Source: Paramarasmius palmivorus (Eukaryota; Basidiomycota; Agaricomycetes; Agaricales; Marasmiaceae). Taken from it: DNA of 64,000 bases. Positions within the stretch are counted from its first letter, which is position 1. Each line of letters begins with the position of its first letter. Of this stretch, positions 32,467-43,770 are shown in pieces. Position numbers and translations under genes: made by a program. The notes below the pieces were generated by a model, which was not told the origin of the DNA, searched no databases, and saw nothing but the letters and a program-made list of their open reading frames with translations. Where the stretch lies: contig JAYKXP010000040.1 of assembly GCA_037176845.1 (NCBI GenBank), positions 124,001 through 188,000 of the forward strand, in the 5' to 3' direction.

Positions 32467-32799
32467 ACGTTAGCTACGTCCTTTTGGATTTCCCTTCAAT
32501 TTCTCCTACGGTGCTGATATCCAACAAGACGAGGTCCTTCCAGGGCTTAAAGCCCAGAAAGAGCGTAGGGATATGAGACATCTCGTTTGATGTTAGTTCA
32601 AGAGAAAGATCCAAGCAAAAGGACTCGAGATGTGGGCGTTAAAGCAGTCAGTGCGTTCGAGGAAAGTTGAGGTCTAATGCGTACCGAGGAGATGATCTCT
32701 GGTCATATGCCGCAGCTTTTTGTACGCCGTAGCTTGGAGCTTGGACTTGTGTGAGTTTGGAGGACTAGCCGTTGACGGGAAACGAGCATTGGGGATGTC

Positions 32800-32855
32800 G
32801 ATGATGGACGCAAGATAATGAGGAAAGGTGTGACTGTCACAGGAACGAGTCACAT
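32800..32855 (-). promoter_or_regulatory. Module A box (copy 7)
   Basis: GATGGACGCAAGATAATGAG, then AAAGGTGTGACTGTCACAGG and AGTCAC. Confidence 0.5.
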
Positions 32856-33638
32856 CACGCGCGTTCCTTTCTTTCACACGACGGCCCGCGTCTCTACTAA
32901 GTACAATCTTCGGATGTCCAATTCGCCATCTACCTCACCTTTGATTCTTATAGAGAACAAGATAGACAGGGAATACCAGCACGATGGTCTGTATTGAGAA
33001 TGTGTCTGGCTTGATATAACATGAGGGAGCAAAAAGACATCAAGCCACAAGCAGATCAAGTCCGATTTAACCTGTATGGGTTTCCTCTATACTCTAGTTG
33101 ATTAAACGTTAACACGACAACTGCAGCTAGTTATCCAATAGAGTATGAGTCAATTGATTACAGCCCAGACGAAGTCTACCTAATTTCTTACGACATCCTC
33201 CCATCGAGGCCACGTCCCAATAATACATTTGACTACCTCATACCACTTCTCAAAGTCGTTACATTCACTATATGACCCATCATCGACACCATTCGACTCA
33301 CAACCCCAACGAATCCCGAAAATAGCACCCATCCTTACCGCTTCGTCCAAATCCTCCAAAGAAATATACTCTGACATTCTCTTGAGGATAGGCAGCATGG
33401 ACTGAACGTACCTCTCACCGCCTGGGCAATGACTTTCGGAGCAATCATATTCTCCTTCTGGGTCGAGGTAGAGATCCAAGTGCCTGAACGTCATGTTTAA
33501 TGTTTGGGTCAGCTCTCGATGCAACTTGGATTTGGCTTCTTGACAGGTCTTGTGATACTTTGACTGATCAACGAATATTGAGTACGACTTGGAGAGGTGG
33601 TGGCACGTGAGACGTACCCAGAGATAGAAGAGCTCCGG

Positions 33639-33646
33639 ATTCTTAC
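33639..33646. repeat. 8-base target-site duplication (left)
   Basis: ATTCTTAC directly before the hAT terminal repeat; identical copy at 34999-35006. Confidence 0.85.
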
Positions 33647-34998
33647 TAAGGTTGCACACGGGTATACCGCGGTGCTCTGAAACTGACACCGTACCCTTAC
33701 CCGCCGATACCGTACCCTTCGCGGGACGGGTCTATACCAACCCGCCAAATACCACGGTGTGACTAGAAACCCGCAGGTCTGAATGTACGGTATTACCGTG
33801 CGGGTATCTGACCTAAAACCACATTCATCGTTGCAAGTATTAATGAAATCTAGCTCCCTAAGTTTTGAAGCATCTACCATCTCCATATCTGACTCATCTT
33901 TCTCCTCGTCGGTGTCCTTTTCTGCTTGCATGATGCACGAATAGCAGCCTCTATATCTGGCATGCGGACCATGTTTTTACATCCCCAAGAACCAAAGCAA
34001 AGAAAGCGGCGAACAGAGGAGCCAGAGAGGCGGTTGCACACGAAGTTGAGAAGCTGACGCCCCGCAGAGAAGATGCGCTCCACTGCCGTTGATGTTGCTA
34101 GAACAAGACTATCAATACGTATACAGTCGGACATGAGAAATGAAACATCGCGCGAGCAGTCTTGACTGCTTTACGCCCAAGCTTGCGAGCACCATCAATA
34201 ACCGAACGGATGGAGGTGATTGATGTGTTGGACAGCTGGGAGGCATTGTCACTGTCGGTGTCAGTTCGCTGGCATTTTCCCATGATTGGAGAGAGAGAGA
34301 CGATGTTCTGGGGCAACGTGAATGAGCTAGGTCTTATATACCCATGGTAGTCAATGTTTTGTTTTATCTGTTACTGTTGTGACTTGCTGCTATCACGATG
34401 GTTGGGAAAGATGAAATGGAGATTAAAGTGGAACCTGGACAAGCTTTCCTTCGGAATCAGACACCAATGGAGGAATTTTGCAGAGGACATGATTTAGCAC
34501 AACGATATCAGCACAAATGGAGTACGATGTAAATCTAAACAGCCAGATACCAAGTAAGTGAAAATGAGTGGTGTCAAGTCGAGCTCGGTGCTCACCTTAA
34601 CTAGCAAAGACTCCAACAAAGGCTACGCGAACCTGAATTTCTTCTCTTTCCTATCTACATCCCTGAATTCTGCGTGCGGAACCGGTACAAAGACGCTGTC
34701 TGAGCCGAAGAGGTGTCGGACTTGAATGTCTCCAGCTCCTAGAGTGCAAATTCCACAGAAAATAAGGGTAGAGTAGACGGCCTCGTGTGGAAGGAGAGAT
34801 GGTTGCTGAAATGCTGACGCGTCTATTTTCCTCCCGAATAGCGGCATACCAAATATGGTAATAGACCCGCCAAACACCGCGAGACCGCGGGTAAGGGTCG
34901 CGGTACTGGCGGTGTTGACCAAATCCAACACCGTACCCTTACCCGCCATACCCTTCGTCCAAATACCGCGGTGTCAATGCGACCCGTGTGCAACCTTA
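33647..34998. mobile_element. Non-autonomous hAT transposon, 1352 bases
   Basis: Perfect 17-base terminal inverted repeats beginning TAAGGTTGCACACGGGT, plus an 8-base duplication of ATTCTTAC, which is diagnostic of hAT elements. Subterminal copies of CCGTACCCTTACCCGCC-type sequence lie near both ends, as hAT transposases usually require. It carries only the ends of a transposase gene (33874-34316), so it is an internal-deletion derivative. It is inserted in exon 3 of a BTB gene. Confidence 0.9.
33874..34316 (-). pseudogene. hAT transposase, N-terminal start fused to dimerisation domain
   Basis: A start region (MGKCQRTDTDSDNASQLS) runs through an apparent short intron into LATSTAVERIFSAGRQLL and NRLSGSSVRRFLCFGSWG. 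The latter is the hAT C-terminal dimerisation motif. The catalytic RNase-H-like core is absent. Confidence 0.75.
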
Positions 34999-35006
34999 AT
35001 TCTTAC
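34999..35006. repeat. 8-base target-site duplication (right)
   Basis: ATTCTTAC directly after the hAT right terminal repeat. Confidence 0.85.
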
Positions 35007-35779
35007 TAAAGTGCTCTAAAGCATCGGCGTGGGATAGACTCAGAGTGCGTCGAACAATGTAGTCGATATCAGGGAACGAGGGACAGGTTGCTTCGTGGAG
35101 TTGTACAAAGATCGCAATCGACTCGATTGGTTTTATTCGTTTCACTCGGGACCTAATTCGAACGCTAGTGAGCATTAATGATACAAACAGGCAGAACCTA
35201 AAGCGACGTACTTGATCTCTTTTCTACATGCCTCTAACGCTACAAAGCTCCCATACTTCCCCGCTGCTTTGTATAAATCCATAATGTTGTCATTACTGAA
35301 CCTTTGTTGAGAGAGATCGGGAGGCGAAGTATTGTGCATGAATTGAAGTAACAAAGCGAGCACAGACCCGCTCTCGGCTAGTCGAACAGGTTCATGCGTC
35401 GTAAGATTGTCCCAGTCTGCATTAGGGAAGCTGTCGGTATAGATTTCCAGGTGTCGCTTATGCGCGCCGAAGTGCTTGTTATCATTGGATACGAGGACTA
35501 TGTCGCAAGGGATCAAACACTCTTCGACTATTCAGAACAATGAGCGCTCATCATCGTTCGCAAGAGAGGGTACACCAACCTGGGCATTTTGGGTGAGCTT
35601 CGGTATCCATATCAAAGGGGAGAATCGAAATGCAGGCAGTCAGAGGTAGACAACGATGATGGTCAAGGCCAAGAACGTTCAACCGGGTAAGTAGGTCGAC
35701 GCTGTTTGAATAAGAACGTTAGGATGCTTCTCCGTGGGTATTTGGCTGTCAATCAAGCAGAAATCATTCATATTCATAT

Positions 35780-36990
35780 ATGTTCATCGCTTGTCGGTGT
35801 CCCATAATCATAGGGATACTTTCAAGTTACAACGCACAGCGAGGCTTGTGTACCCGGCGACAAGTTGCCTCTAAAGAGAGAAATAGCTTAGTTGCTACTG
35901 TCACAGGAACCTGGCAAAGCACGAGAACGCCCATCAAAGGTAGAGGTGCCAAAATGTCAAAGTGTCAAAAGTCATTGGTCATTTTCGTTACCGCGCCCCG
36001 TTTCCAGGACCTGGGCGCAAAGATACGCGATTCTTGTCGCAGCATGATTGAAGAAAGCATACGGAGTAGTAAGACGAGCAATTTACGAATCTATTCCCTT
36101 GTATTGAGTGACGAGTTGCACAGAATATCACCGAACGCACCTCTTCTACAAGCTCGCTGCAAACTATGGATAAACCCAACGACGGTTGCTTGGTTGGTGA
36201 CATTAATGACGGACGTACCTGAATCCATTTGAGTCGAGCAGCATAAGCAAAAGTCTTCTTGGAACGATCTAGCGGTAGAAGACAAGTGAGGTTGAAAATG
36301 AGTTAAACTCGAGGGGTGGCATGTTTCGCTTCTAACCTGTGCCCTCAGGTTAACCCAGACGTGTTGCAGAAGCAATTCTTCTGACCCTTGTTACACCTGT
36401 TGCAATCATCACTCTTTTGATAATGAAAGATCAAGTTCTCGACATTTGATGGGACTGTTCATATCTAACCCTAACACCTGCTGAAGCCATGCTGCGAAGG
36501 CAACGGAATCGGCTGTTTCCTGTTGGTTCGATGAATTGATCATCGCGCTAAAGTGCGTACTTCGAAATACGGAAGCGAACATCACAGAGACGAGAACATA
36601 ATGTTACCGCAAAGGAAGCTTCGCCGTGGGCACCAATCCTGCCGAATATTTCGATGGCACTTCATCAACGCCGCCTCATGCCCGAAGAACCCTTGCTCTT
36701 CAGGATGATTTAGAGACCTAGGGTGATAAAGGATAAAAGGGCTTGTACAGGAGCCCTCAGTCGGCCCTTCTCGGCTTGTGTACAAGCTATCATTTCAATT
36801 TGGTGAACTCGCAGAGGCATTCATGGTCTCATCCCATCCCCACTAGTACTAGTACTAGTCTCCCATAATAGGACGATAGTGGTGTGCGGTTCGACGATCA
36901 AACACGAGCCCTTTACTGTAAAGCTACATAGCTAGAACTAGGGGTACATCGAGAAGAAAATCGAACACTTATAACTTGTAACGGCCGATT
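35780..36990. other. No recognised gene; small ACTAGT microsatellite
   Basis: A 150-codon frame at 35780-36232 has no domain and no paralogue here. A palindromic run, ACTAGTACTAGTACTAGT, lies at about 36843-36860. Confidence 0.4.
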
Positions 36991-37004
36991 TATTTAGGCT
37001 CGAC

Positions 37005-37150
37005 CAGGCGTCTTTACCGGGATAGACAATCAAGGGCGCCCACTCCCCTTTGACCATCTGCACCACTCGCACCACATTGGAGGTAATTGGACCACACTCG
37101 CTCGAGATACACCACACTTTGGCGGTGTGTTCCTGAGTGGTGTGGTGTAC
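37005..37150. repeat. Long inverted repeat, left arm
   Basis: GATAGACAATCAAGGGCGCC and about 140 further bases match the reverse complement of 38235-38405. Both arms are rich in CACCAC/GTGGTG. The arms are about 1.1 kb apart. Confidence 0.7.
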
Positions 37151-37159
37151 TTCATCCGA

Positions 37160-38230
37160 CGTGTGGTGCAGAATCTTCCTTGTTGAGTCCAGGGTGATCA
37201 TGGCCAAGACTGCGATGATCTATACCTTCCGTAAGTGGTAATAGCGTAGCGACAGTAGTATTTGCTCAATGGTCCAGCCTAGATTTCCAATTTTAGTTCA
37301 CGGTAGCTGGCTTCAAGATGGATTCTGTTGCCATACCGTCAAAATCATGCATATAGTGACTTTGAACACGTTTTGAATAGCCTGCCTAATCATAGGGCCG
37401 AGGATTTGTGAAGACGATGAATATAATAATAAAATTCACTCGAAAATTCCTTGCTTTTGCATCTTTTGGTGTAATAATTTCGTACTGTGGTGATCATTTA
37501 ATGATACTCTTGACCTTGAGGACGACATAGTAGAGAGCCCGGTCATCTGAGCTTGATCAGAGCGACTACTCAAGGAGATTTACTTACACCTGACGTCCGA
37601 GTCAGCTATGGGGACATCTTGACGGGAGATGCTCGGGAATTCCCTGGATTCTGATTCTCTGAAATAATGAGCTATCTGCTAGAGGTAAGTACTACGTTAG
37701 ATATTAAACATTAGTACAACCTTCACCAGAGGCCTCTCATAGATATCGATAAGTGGCTATGGAGTTTTGTGTTGGTGAAATGGGTGGTGTCTTAGAAATA
37801 ACTCAATCCCGGCGGCATGGGTAATACCAAGTCAATAGATTTCATACAATTCCACAGAGCCGTTAACTTGAATCCAATGGGCTATTATAGTGTCGTCAGC
37901 TTGAAAGTTTATCACGAGAATAAAATGGACATACCAAGCACCTGTGGATAGCCTACCAGCTTGATTCACAGCGAAAACTGTACCGAGTCTCAAACTTGAA
38001 ACACAATTTCACGCTCCTTTTCACACTCCTTTAGATCGATAGATTTCCGTGTCAACGCAATACAGAAGTCATACAACAAATAGATTCTACACCTCAATGA
38101 ATCGTACGACGTTCGACAAAGTCGATGCGTTGATGGGTGTTCGGAGCGAAAATTTCGCCGTGAGAATTCGTTCAAATTACTATCACAGGTCACCGCGTGA
38201 TCGTCACGGTCGAATCCGCCTTGGCCTCTA
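37160..38230. other. Spacer of the long inverted repeat, no gene seen
   Basis: AT-rich, no coding exon and no transposase motif recognised. Confidence 0.4.
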
Positions 38231-38234
38231 CAGT

Positions 38235-38405
38235 GTCTGCACCACACCATCTGCGAAGTGTACCACATCAGGCAGAAAGTTATCTGCCAAGAAGTGGTGT
38301 ATTTTGTGCCAGTGTGGCGCGTTTTAGCGTAAAGTGGTGTGAGTGGTGCAAATGGTCAAAGGAAGTGGGCGCCCTTGATTGTCTATCCTCCGTCTTTACC
38401 AAACA
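38235..38405. repeat. Long inverted repeat, right arm
   Basis: GTGGTGCAAATGGTCAAAGG to GGGCGCCCTTGATTGTCTAT, inverted copy of 37005-37150 with scattered substitutions. No clear target duplication was found. Confidence 0.7.
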
Positions 38406-38689
38406 AAATTCTCCGTGATCATCAGCACCAATGATATCCATCGCCGATGCACTTCTTCGACAGCCTCGTGTTTGCCTCGCTTTCATCATTTGCGAAGCAT
38501 CTGCCATCTGCGAATCAAGTGTCTATTCCTGGGCGAGTTCTGAGTAGTAATCTCACGAGAACACCGAGAGGTAATAGCGCTTCATTCAACGCATCCTGCT
38601 AAAGGAATGAAGTAACCGGAAAGAAAACCTGTCCATTGATCACGAACATTACAACAAGACAAAGGCGTGTCCATTTCCTCTAAGCGATA

Positions 38690-38770
38690 CTGCTGGGACT
38701 CGGACCCAATACCCCCTTAGATGCACAAGTTCGAGCAATGCATGCTAAACCATGCACCTACTCGTTGCCC
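38690..38770 (-). pseudogene. tRNA-like relic (Ser/Leu-like)
   Basis: The T-arm TTGGG-TCCGAGT-CCCAG and a D-arm like GTAGGTGCATGGTTTAGCAT are visible on the minus strand. The anticodon arm is imperfect and the acceptor does not pair well. Position matches the relic at 31524-31614. Confidence 0.35.
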
Positions 38771-39040
38771 TCAATATCCGATTCCCGTCGTACAGCTAAC
38801 AGGGACCGAGCAGGTAGCAAGGCGGTGGGGTGTATCAACTTTAGCTGCAGCTGATTCGAGTGTTCTGAGCTCTATCGAAGAGGCAATTGCTGTGATATGA
38901 GCACCGGCATGCGAAGAGATAGCTTCGCGACGTACCACCACAATCCCCAAAGCCCGATGTACACTCTGATCCCCCGTGCAGAGATGGAGTGGAGACCGGA
39001 TTACATCGCCAAAGCTAAAATGTACAACTGGGAGAGTCAA

Positions 39041-39138
39041 TGATTCGACCCAGGCTCGAACTGGGGACCTTCTGTGTAACACATCCGATCACCACGACGA
39101 TGTTAGACAGATGCGATAACCAACTACGCCATCGAACC
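39041..39138 (-). tRNA. tRNA-Val (anticodon AAC) with intron
   Basis: Acceptor GGTTCGA/TCGAATC pairs, and the D-arm and T-arm equal those of the 4772-4867 gene. The anticodon loop is CTAACA followed by a 24-base intron. Spliced length is 74 bases. It differs from the other copy mainly in the anticodon and intron. A TTTT run lies about 20 bases past the 3' end on the minus strand. Confidence 0.9.
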
Positions 39139-39623
39139 ATGACGGTATACTTCCGTCAACATTCGCCTCGGCGGTAGGGTCTGTTGGGAGTGGAAAACGG
39201 TGGGTGTGTCAATGTGGGGAAGTGTACGTGATGAGTTCGCTATCGAGAACCAGTGAGCGAGAGAACATGAGATGCATAGGGGAGATTGTGTGGTGAAGAG
39301 GATTGGGTAGGTGAATGTGTGCAGGTAAGCTATGTCAAATCCTGGATGGGAAGTTTGCATCATGCACCAGGGGATGATTGTTAGTAGAGGGAAGGTCGTT
39401 GGGCGAAGGGAGACGTACCGGGTTCTGGCTAGAACGACGGGGAAAGCGAGAGCCCGTCTTTGTATGTCTACCCCGTTCTTGGTACACATTCAACATATCC
39501 ACGGCTTGCTACGCAGTATCTGAAAGAAGAGTGTTTTGGGCTGAAGGTCGTTCCGCGGAGTCAGAAGGAGGATCATTACATAGTATCGGCAAGTTCGTTC
39601 GGGGAACTGATGTGCCGAGCTAG
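39124..39623 (-). pseudogene. Module A family member
   Basis: Minus-strand exon NGVDIQRRALAFPVVLARTR ends at GTACGTC. The next exon reads HPGFDIAYLHTFTYPILFTT. The 3' end overlaps the tRNA-Val region, so the unit is truncated there. Confidence 0.4.
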
Positions 39624-40094
39624 AACGGGGAAAGGGAGCCGCATTCGTACCCTGCGCTTGGTGCCTCCATGCCTTACTACGTGGTACCCCCGAGAGGAGC
39701 GTTGGGTGGTGGAGTGGTTTGAGAGGTCAAGCAGTCTCTTCTATGTAAGGGCAGACTTTTGAAAGAGAAGATGTCCCTGTATAGAGATGAGGAGAGTTCA
39801 AACAAGAGTAGCTGACGACACACCATAGCTACGGCTATTAGGAATTCCCTTCAATTCAATCTACGGTGTGAAGCCATGGGAGAGTAGATACATGTGGGAT
39901 GTTTCGTCTGATGTTACCTCACGGAAGGATGGAGGGCAAGGGTTGGAGATGAAGGCGTTGGGTCGCGGTCTGATGAGTACTGAGAAGATGAGTTCCGGTT
40001 CTATGGCGCCATTATGTGAAAACGTCAGCTTGCAGCTTGCACTTGAGCGAGTTCAGAAGACTTACCATAGACAGTAGACGACGAAGAGGATCAC

Positions 40095-40152
40095 CGACGA
40101 TAGACGCGAAGTGACGAGAAGAGGTGTGACTGTGTCACAGTGACGAGTCACT
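40095..40152 (-). promoter_or_regulatory. Module A box (copy 8)
   Basis: GATAGACGCGAAGTGACGAG, AGGTGTGACTGTGTCACAGT and GAGTCAC. On the minus strand the next frame reads RHFASIVGDPLRRLLSM before GTAAGTC. Confidence 0.5.
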
Positions 40153-40159
40153 CATCCGC

Positions 40160-40900
40160 TGTCGACCGGCTGCCGGGGCCGGTTCTACCTCTTTTCTTGA
40201 CCACGATGACGATCGTCGACGATTCCCCTTTCCCTTCTCTTGCAACTGTTGACTGTATTCCTTTGAGGTTAGATCTGGGCACCCTTTATTTGGCTTGCTA
40301 GAACATTTACTTCAGGTCAGTTTCCAGGTAGCCGAACCCCCAAAGGATTGCAGCAGTATATGTGGAGAACAATCAGGGAATAAATGCGGTGAGAACTTTC
40401 CCCTCATATTCTGAATCTTTCTGGTTTATCGAACCTTCGACTTCGATTCCATACGTTCATCAATAAGAACTCGATCATGGAATGACAATAATCCACCCGG
40501 AATGGAACGTGTTCACCGAAATCGCATAATGCAGTAAACCATGAGGTATGTTGCTTCCCAAACTGTTGAACGTTAATACCGCAGTTCATCCAACAGCCTA
40601 GTCTAGTAACAATCTTGATATATGTCGACTTTGACCCGCGTTCTACATCCATCGGATCGTGGCGAATTAATAGGACTGTCAACACCCGGTTGCGAGTATC
40701 CCAAGGCGGTAACTATCTGATTCATTCGTCTCCAGCAATGGGGCCTAACTACACCTCGACCCAGTTATTTTCCTTGAGTTCAAGATTGCCACTCTCGGTG
40801 GACATATCGGATCTATTCTATTAAAACATTGGCCTCTCACTACCCCAGACTTTTTATGTCGAACCTCTGCCATCATTCAGCAGTTTGATCTCTCCGTCCT
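40160..40900. repeat. Diverged copy of the 27.2-27.9 kb segment
   Basis: Blocks such as TCTGAATCTTTCTGG..., ...CCACCCGG and the run of AGTAAACCATGAG follow the same order as 27340-27600 and 59900-60180. No gene is recognised. Confidence 0.5.
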
Positions 40901-40904
40901 ACTT

Positions 40905-41050
40905 CCATAACCTAAAGTACAACGTACAACTCTCGATCATCGCTCCCGGAGATGTCCCCGTCGGCGTCATCAGATTGTGGGTCTCCTGTTCATAACAATG
41001 ACCGTCTGTGATTCTGATGGAGCCTAGCTTCTCAGGGAATTGGAAGTCGA
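40905..41050 (-). pseudogene. GH76-like tail exon remnant
   Basis: CCATAACCTAAAGTACAACG and AGATGTCCCCGTCGGCGTCA match the tail-coding sequence near 20530-20600. The frame ends ...LYFRLWK. Confidence 0.6.
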
Positions 41051-41332
41051 TGGCCACACCGTTCATTCTGATTTTGCATCTCTTTGATGGAGATTCTGGC
41101 CGTATTCTCGGATGACTTGTGGACAGCACATCCTGATGCGTCAGTGGCGCTTGTATTATGATAATGGGGTAGGTTCCTCATGGTATGCATAATTGTTGAG
41201 GTGCCATCCACGGTGAGTGTAATCCTTCCTTTCCTCGCTCAGCAGGTAATAGTCCAATATGATCGGAGGCAACAATTCTACTACTTCGCTCAGAAGTACC
41301 CACAATACTAACGTCTGAGTAATAGAAGAGCT

Positions 41333-42583
41333 CTATACTGCGTCCTCCTGTCTCGTTTCCCATTTCGTGACGTGTACGACTACAGGGCGAGGAGCCTCAA
41401 GGGCAGATAGTTCAATATCCTCCACCTGGCGCGCAATGCCGTTCCGGGTTTCTGTATGTGTTTGTGGGTATCGATTTCCTCGAGGAAGTGTCGATTGAAA
41501 CAGCATCATATAATAAACAATTCCCTGACGGAGTCGTGCGCACGGAAGTGCGACTAGCGTGCTAACTTACCACCACTTGAATGATCTAAAATTCGGTCAT
41601 CAGTAAGAATGTTTTAACAGAATTTTTCACTTACCACTTGGTTAGGAATGGCACTGACAGAACTATCATAAACAAGTGATACCAAGAAGACAAGCAGAAA
41701 CGCAGTGTATATCGCGCCCGATTCAATGACCAACACAACGAAATCCTGAAGTATGTTGCGGGTTTGACCCACGCCGCTACTGTAGATATGCTCCTTGACT
41801 CTCCGGTTCACGTATCCGACACGAAATGCAATCAATGCTGGATGGTGCAGTCTGTGATCATGACATAAGGAATCTACAGAAATTTGCCCTTACCAGTAAC
41901 TCCAATGCTTGATGCCAGAGCCAAAGCTACAGTGGCGGTCGCCGCATGCTGCGGTTCAGAGGGAACGAATCTTCCAGCAGTTGCTGGTGTTTCCCCAATA
42001 TTAATTGTAGCGTAAGCTCCGATACCTATTGTAGAAATTAAAACCAACAAGAAAGGGTAAGTCACACGCTTGGTGCCCTCCCAGACAACGTGAAGCCGAT
42101 ATAGCTGACTAGTATAAGTATACGCTCGTTTGGAAACAATTTTGCAAGGAGCTTACCCAGGATGCATCCCCAAGAATGAGCTGAAGCACGGAAATCGCTT
42201 GTCTGAGGAGAAATGTGGGACTGCTATACTCTTCGAGAATACCTCCGCCGGTACCGAGCCCTCTGATCAGACGACAAATATTGGAAATAACGTGCTATGC
42301 TTCTCATCTTAGCGCTGAGAGATGAAAAGGAACTGGTACATACTATCGAGGAGAGACAAAGCATGGTGAGCCCAAACACATGGATGCGAATAACTTGAGG
42401 TGTGACCGTCCTTCTGAAAGTTGACACCAGGGTAATGCTCGTGAGCACTACAAATCCACCTAATGACAGATCAATCAGCAATAATCACTACATATCAAAG
42501 CTAGACCTACCGTAAAGAATGCACTCAATCAATGTGCCCAGCACATGGACTTTCGCAGCTTGTAGCTTGTCGAAGTCAGCCAT
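41333..42583 (-). CDS. Type A 7-TM receptor-like protein
   Basis: Start MADFDKLQAAKVHVLGTLIE, then segments GGFVVLTSITLVSTFRR, HVFGLTMLCLSSI, the exon ending LQLILGDASW, LYRLHVVWEGTKRVTYPFLL and ALALASSIGVTALIAF. These are followed by QDFVVLVIESGAIYTAFLLV, IIQVVGIVYYMMLFQSTL and a cytoplasmic tail ending RPVVVHVTKWETRQEDAV before TAG at 41333. Introns are short and GT/AG. The order (RLHxVWxG, xESGAIY, then a final helix) matches a large uncharacterised Agaricomycete 7-TM family often compared with GPCRs. Signalling function is inferred only. Paralogues are at 49782-51019 and 56376-57591, and a C-terminal relic at 42905-43260. Confidence 0.8.
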
Positions 42584-42663
42584 TGTGATGTATAGTAAAC
42601 ATATCTCTGGACTTTATATGCTACAGCTGTACGCCGCTGTCATCGTAAACATCGTGATGGCAG

Positions 42664-42900
42664 ATGGGATACACGAATAGTCGGAGAACTGTGATGTACC
42701 AAGCTAGCATGGGAAAACTGAGAGCCGCCTTCGTAGATGTACCCTGCTCTATGATGTCGGGAGGTCGTCCATTCACAATAGTGACCATCTACGGAGACTG
42801 GATTCCAATCGGAAAGTTGTTCGATAGCGCTAACCGATCATTCTGATTTTGATGTAGATTCCGGGCTTGTCTTGACGTATCAATAGTGCTCGAATCATGA
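42664..42900. repeat. Fused fragments of module A and GH76 tail
   Basis: 'GTGATGTACCAAGCTAGCAT' resembles the module A exon end. 'TCGGGAGGTCGTCCATTCAC' resembles the GH76-like tail. It marks a partial tandem duplication between the 7-TM gene at 41.3 kb and the relic at 42.9 kb. Confidence 0.45.
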
Positions 42901-42904
42901 TGCT

Positions 42905-43260
42905 GGGGTATAGACTACATCATGATGTGCATAATTATAGAGGTACTAGTCGAAGTGAGCGTTAATCTCTCTTCCCCCGCTGAGCTAATCAGAGCACGTA
43001 CAAGGTTTGAATAATTCGATATGATCGCAGGCAACAATCTGACTACTTCGCCCAGGGCTACCCACAACACTAACGTCTGAGCAAGTGATGAAATAGATAT
43101 TTCCTGTCTCACCTTTTTCCATTTGGTGACATGCACGACTACAGGGCGAGGAACCTTAAATGGACACAGTTCAATATCCTCCACCTGCCGCATACTGCTA
43201 TTCCGGGTTTACGTTACTGATTGTGGGTATTGATTCCATCGAGGAAGTGTCGATTGAAAC
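42905..43260 (-). pseudogene. Type A 7-TM C-terminal relic
   Basis: MRQVEDIELCPFKVPRPVVV and VHVTKW match the tail of 41333-42583 (RQVEDIELSALEAPRPVVV). The preceding FQSTLPR exon is also visible, followed by sequence equal to the 3' flank of the intact gene. Only the last exon and its downstream region were copied. Confidence 0.7.
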
Positions 43261-43299
43261 AATATCATATAGTGAACAATTACCTAGCAAAAACGCTGG

Positions 43300-43770
43300 G
43301 TATGGTGGTGACATCTAGTTTTCAACATACCGCGACTCGTATGATCTTCAAACGTGGTTATCAGTAAAGATACTTCTAATGGAACAAAAACGTGAGTGAT
43401 ATTCAAGGTACTCGATCGGCCTGACTAGATAGTTTCTAAGTCATCAGCAAGTCGTCGGACTTATGTTGTTCAAGGTTAGCATGATATTCACATCCTTTCG
43501 ATGCACGCCAGAGCGCAGTGGATGATCTACTCGTTACACATGACCCCCTCACAGGCACTCCTGTCCATGAGTTCCTTACAGTATAAGACGGCTAGAATAC
43601 ACATTACAGCAGAAGTCGAAAATCAAAGCTTTGAAGGGTACAATCTACAATTCCTCGAGCTACCAACGGCGATAAATGACCGCTGTTCCTCCAAGAAACC
43701 TTGCGCTCCTTGCAACCATTCCTTGGGTAATTGCCCCTTGATCAACGCATCTGAAAGCCTACAAAGTAGT
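43300..43770. other. No gene recognised
   Basis: Between the 7-TM relic and the CVNH-fusion stop codon. The plus-strand frame at 43501-43797 has no known features. Confidence 0.4.

Larger units (their letters stand above)
31370..32870 (+). repeat. Segmental duplication R4, copy 1
   Basis: Collinear with 38440-40150. Shared blocks are GGACAGCCTCGTG..., ...TTGATCACGAACATTACAAC, the tRNA-like positions, AAGCCCGATGTACAC, a module A unit and its box. Divergence and deletions are greater than in R1 or R2. Confidence 0.65.
33180..35610 (-). pseudogene. BTB/POZ gene split by a hAT element
   Basis: Exon 1 is 35610-35580, exon 2 35527-35212, and exon 3 starts at 35164 and is interrupted at 34999. Exon 3 resumes at 33646, ends at 33618, and exon 4 is 33563-33180. 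Exon lengths equal those of the intact paralogue (31 and 316 bases for exons 1 and 2). The BTB core reads CDIVLVSNDNKHFGAHKRHL; the C-terminus reads WPRWEDVVRN. All visible coding parts remain open, so the insertion looks recent or the parts have been little mutated since. The upstream region (35650-35770) also matches that of the paralogue (31060-31200), so the gene and promoter were duplicated together. Confidence 0.85.
38440..40150 (+). repeat. Segmental duplication R4, copy 2
   Basis: Counterpart of 31370-32870, including CGACAGCCTCGTG, the tRNA-like locus near 38690-38770, tRNA-Val(AAC), a module A unit and its box. Confidence 0.65.

Noticed and set aside
35780..36232. 150-codon plus-strand frame
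   Set aside because: Follows sequence duplicated from BTB promoters and has no domain; coding status not supported.
36843..36860. ACTAGT repeats as a possible CRISPR or origin signal
   Set aside because: Three short palindromic units only, in a eukaryotic context; an ordinary microsatellite.
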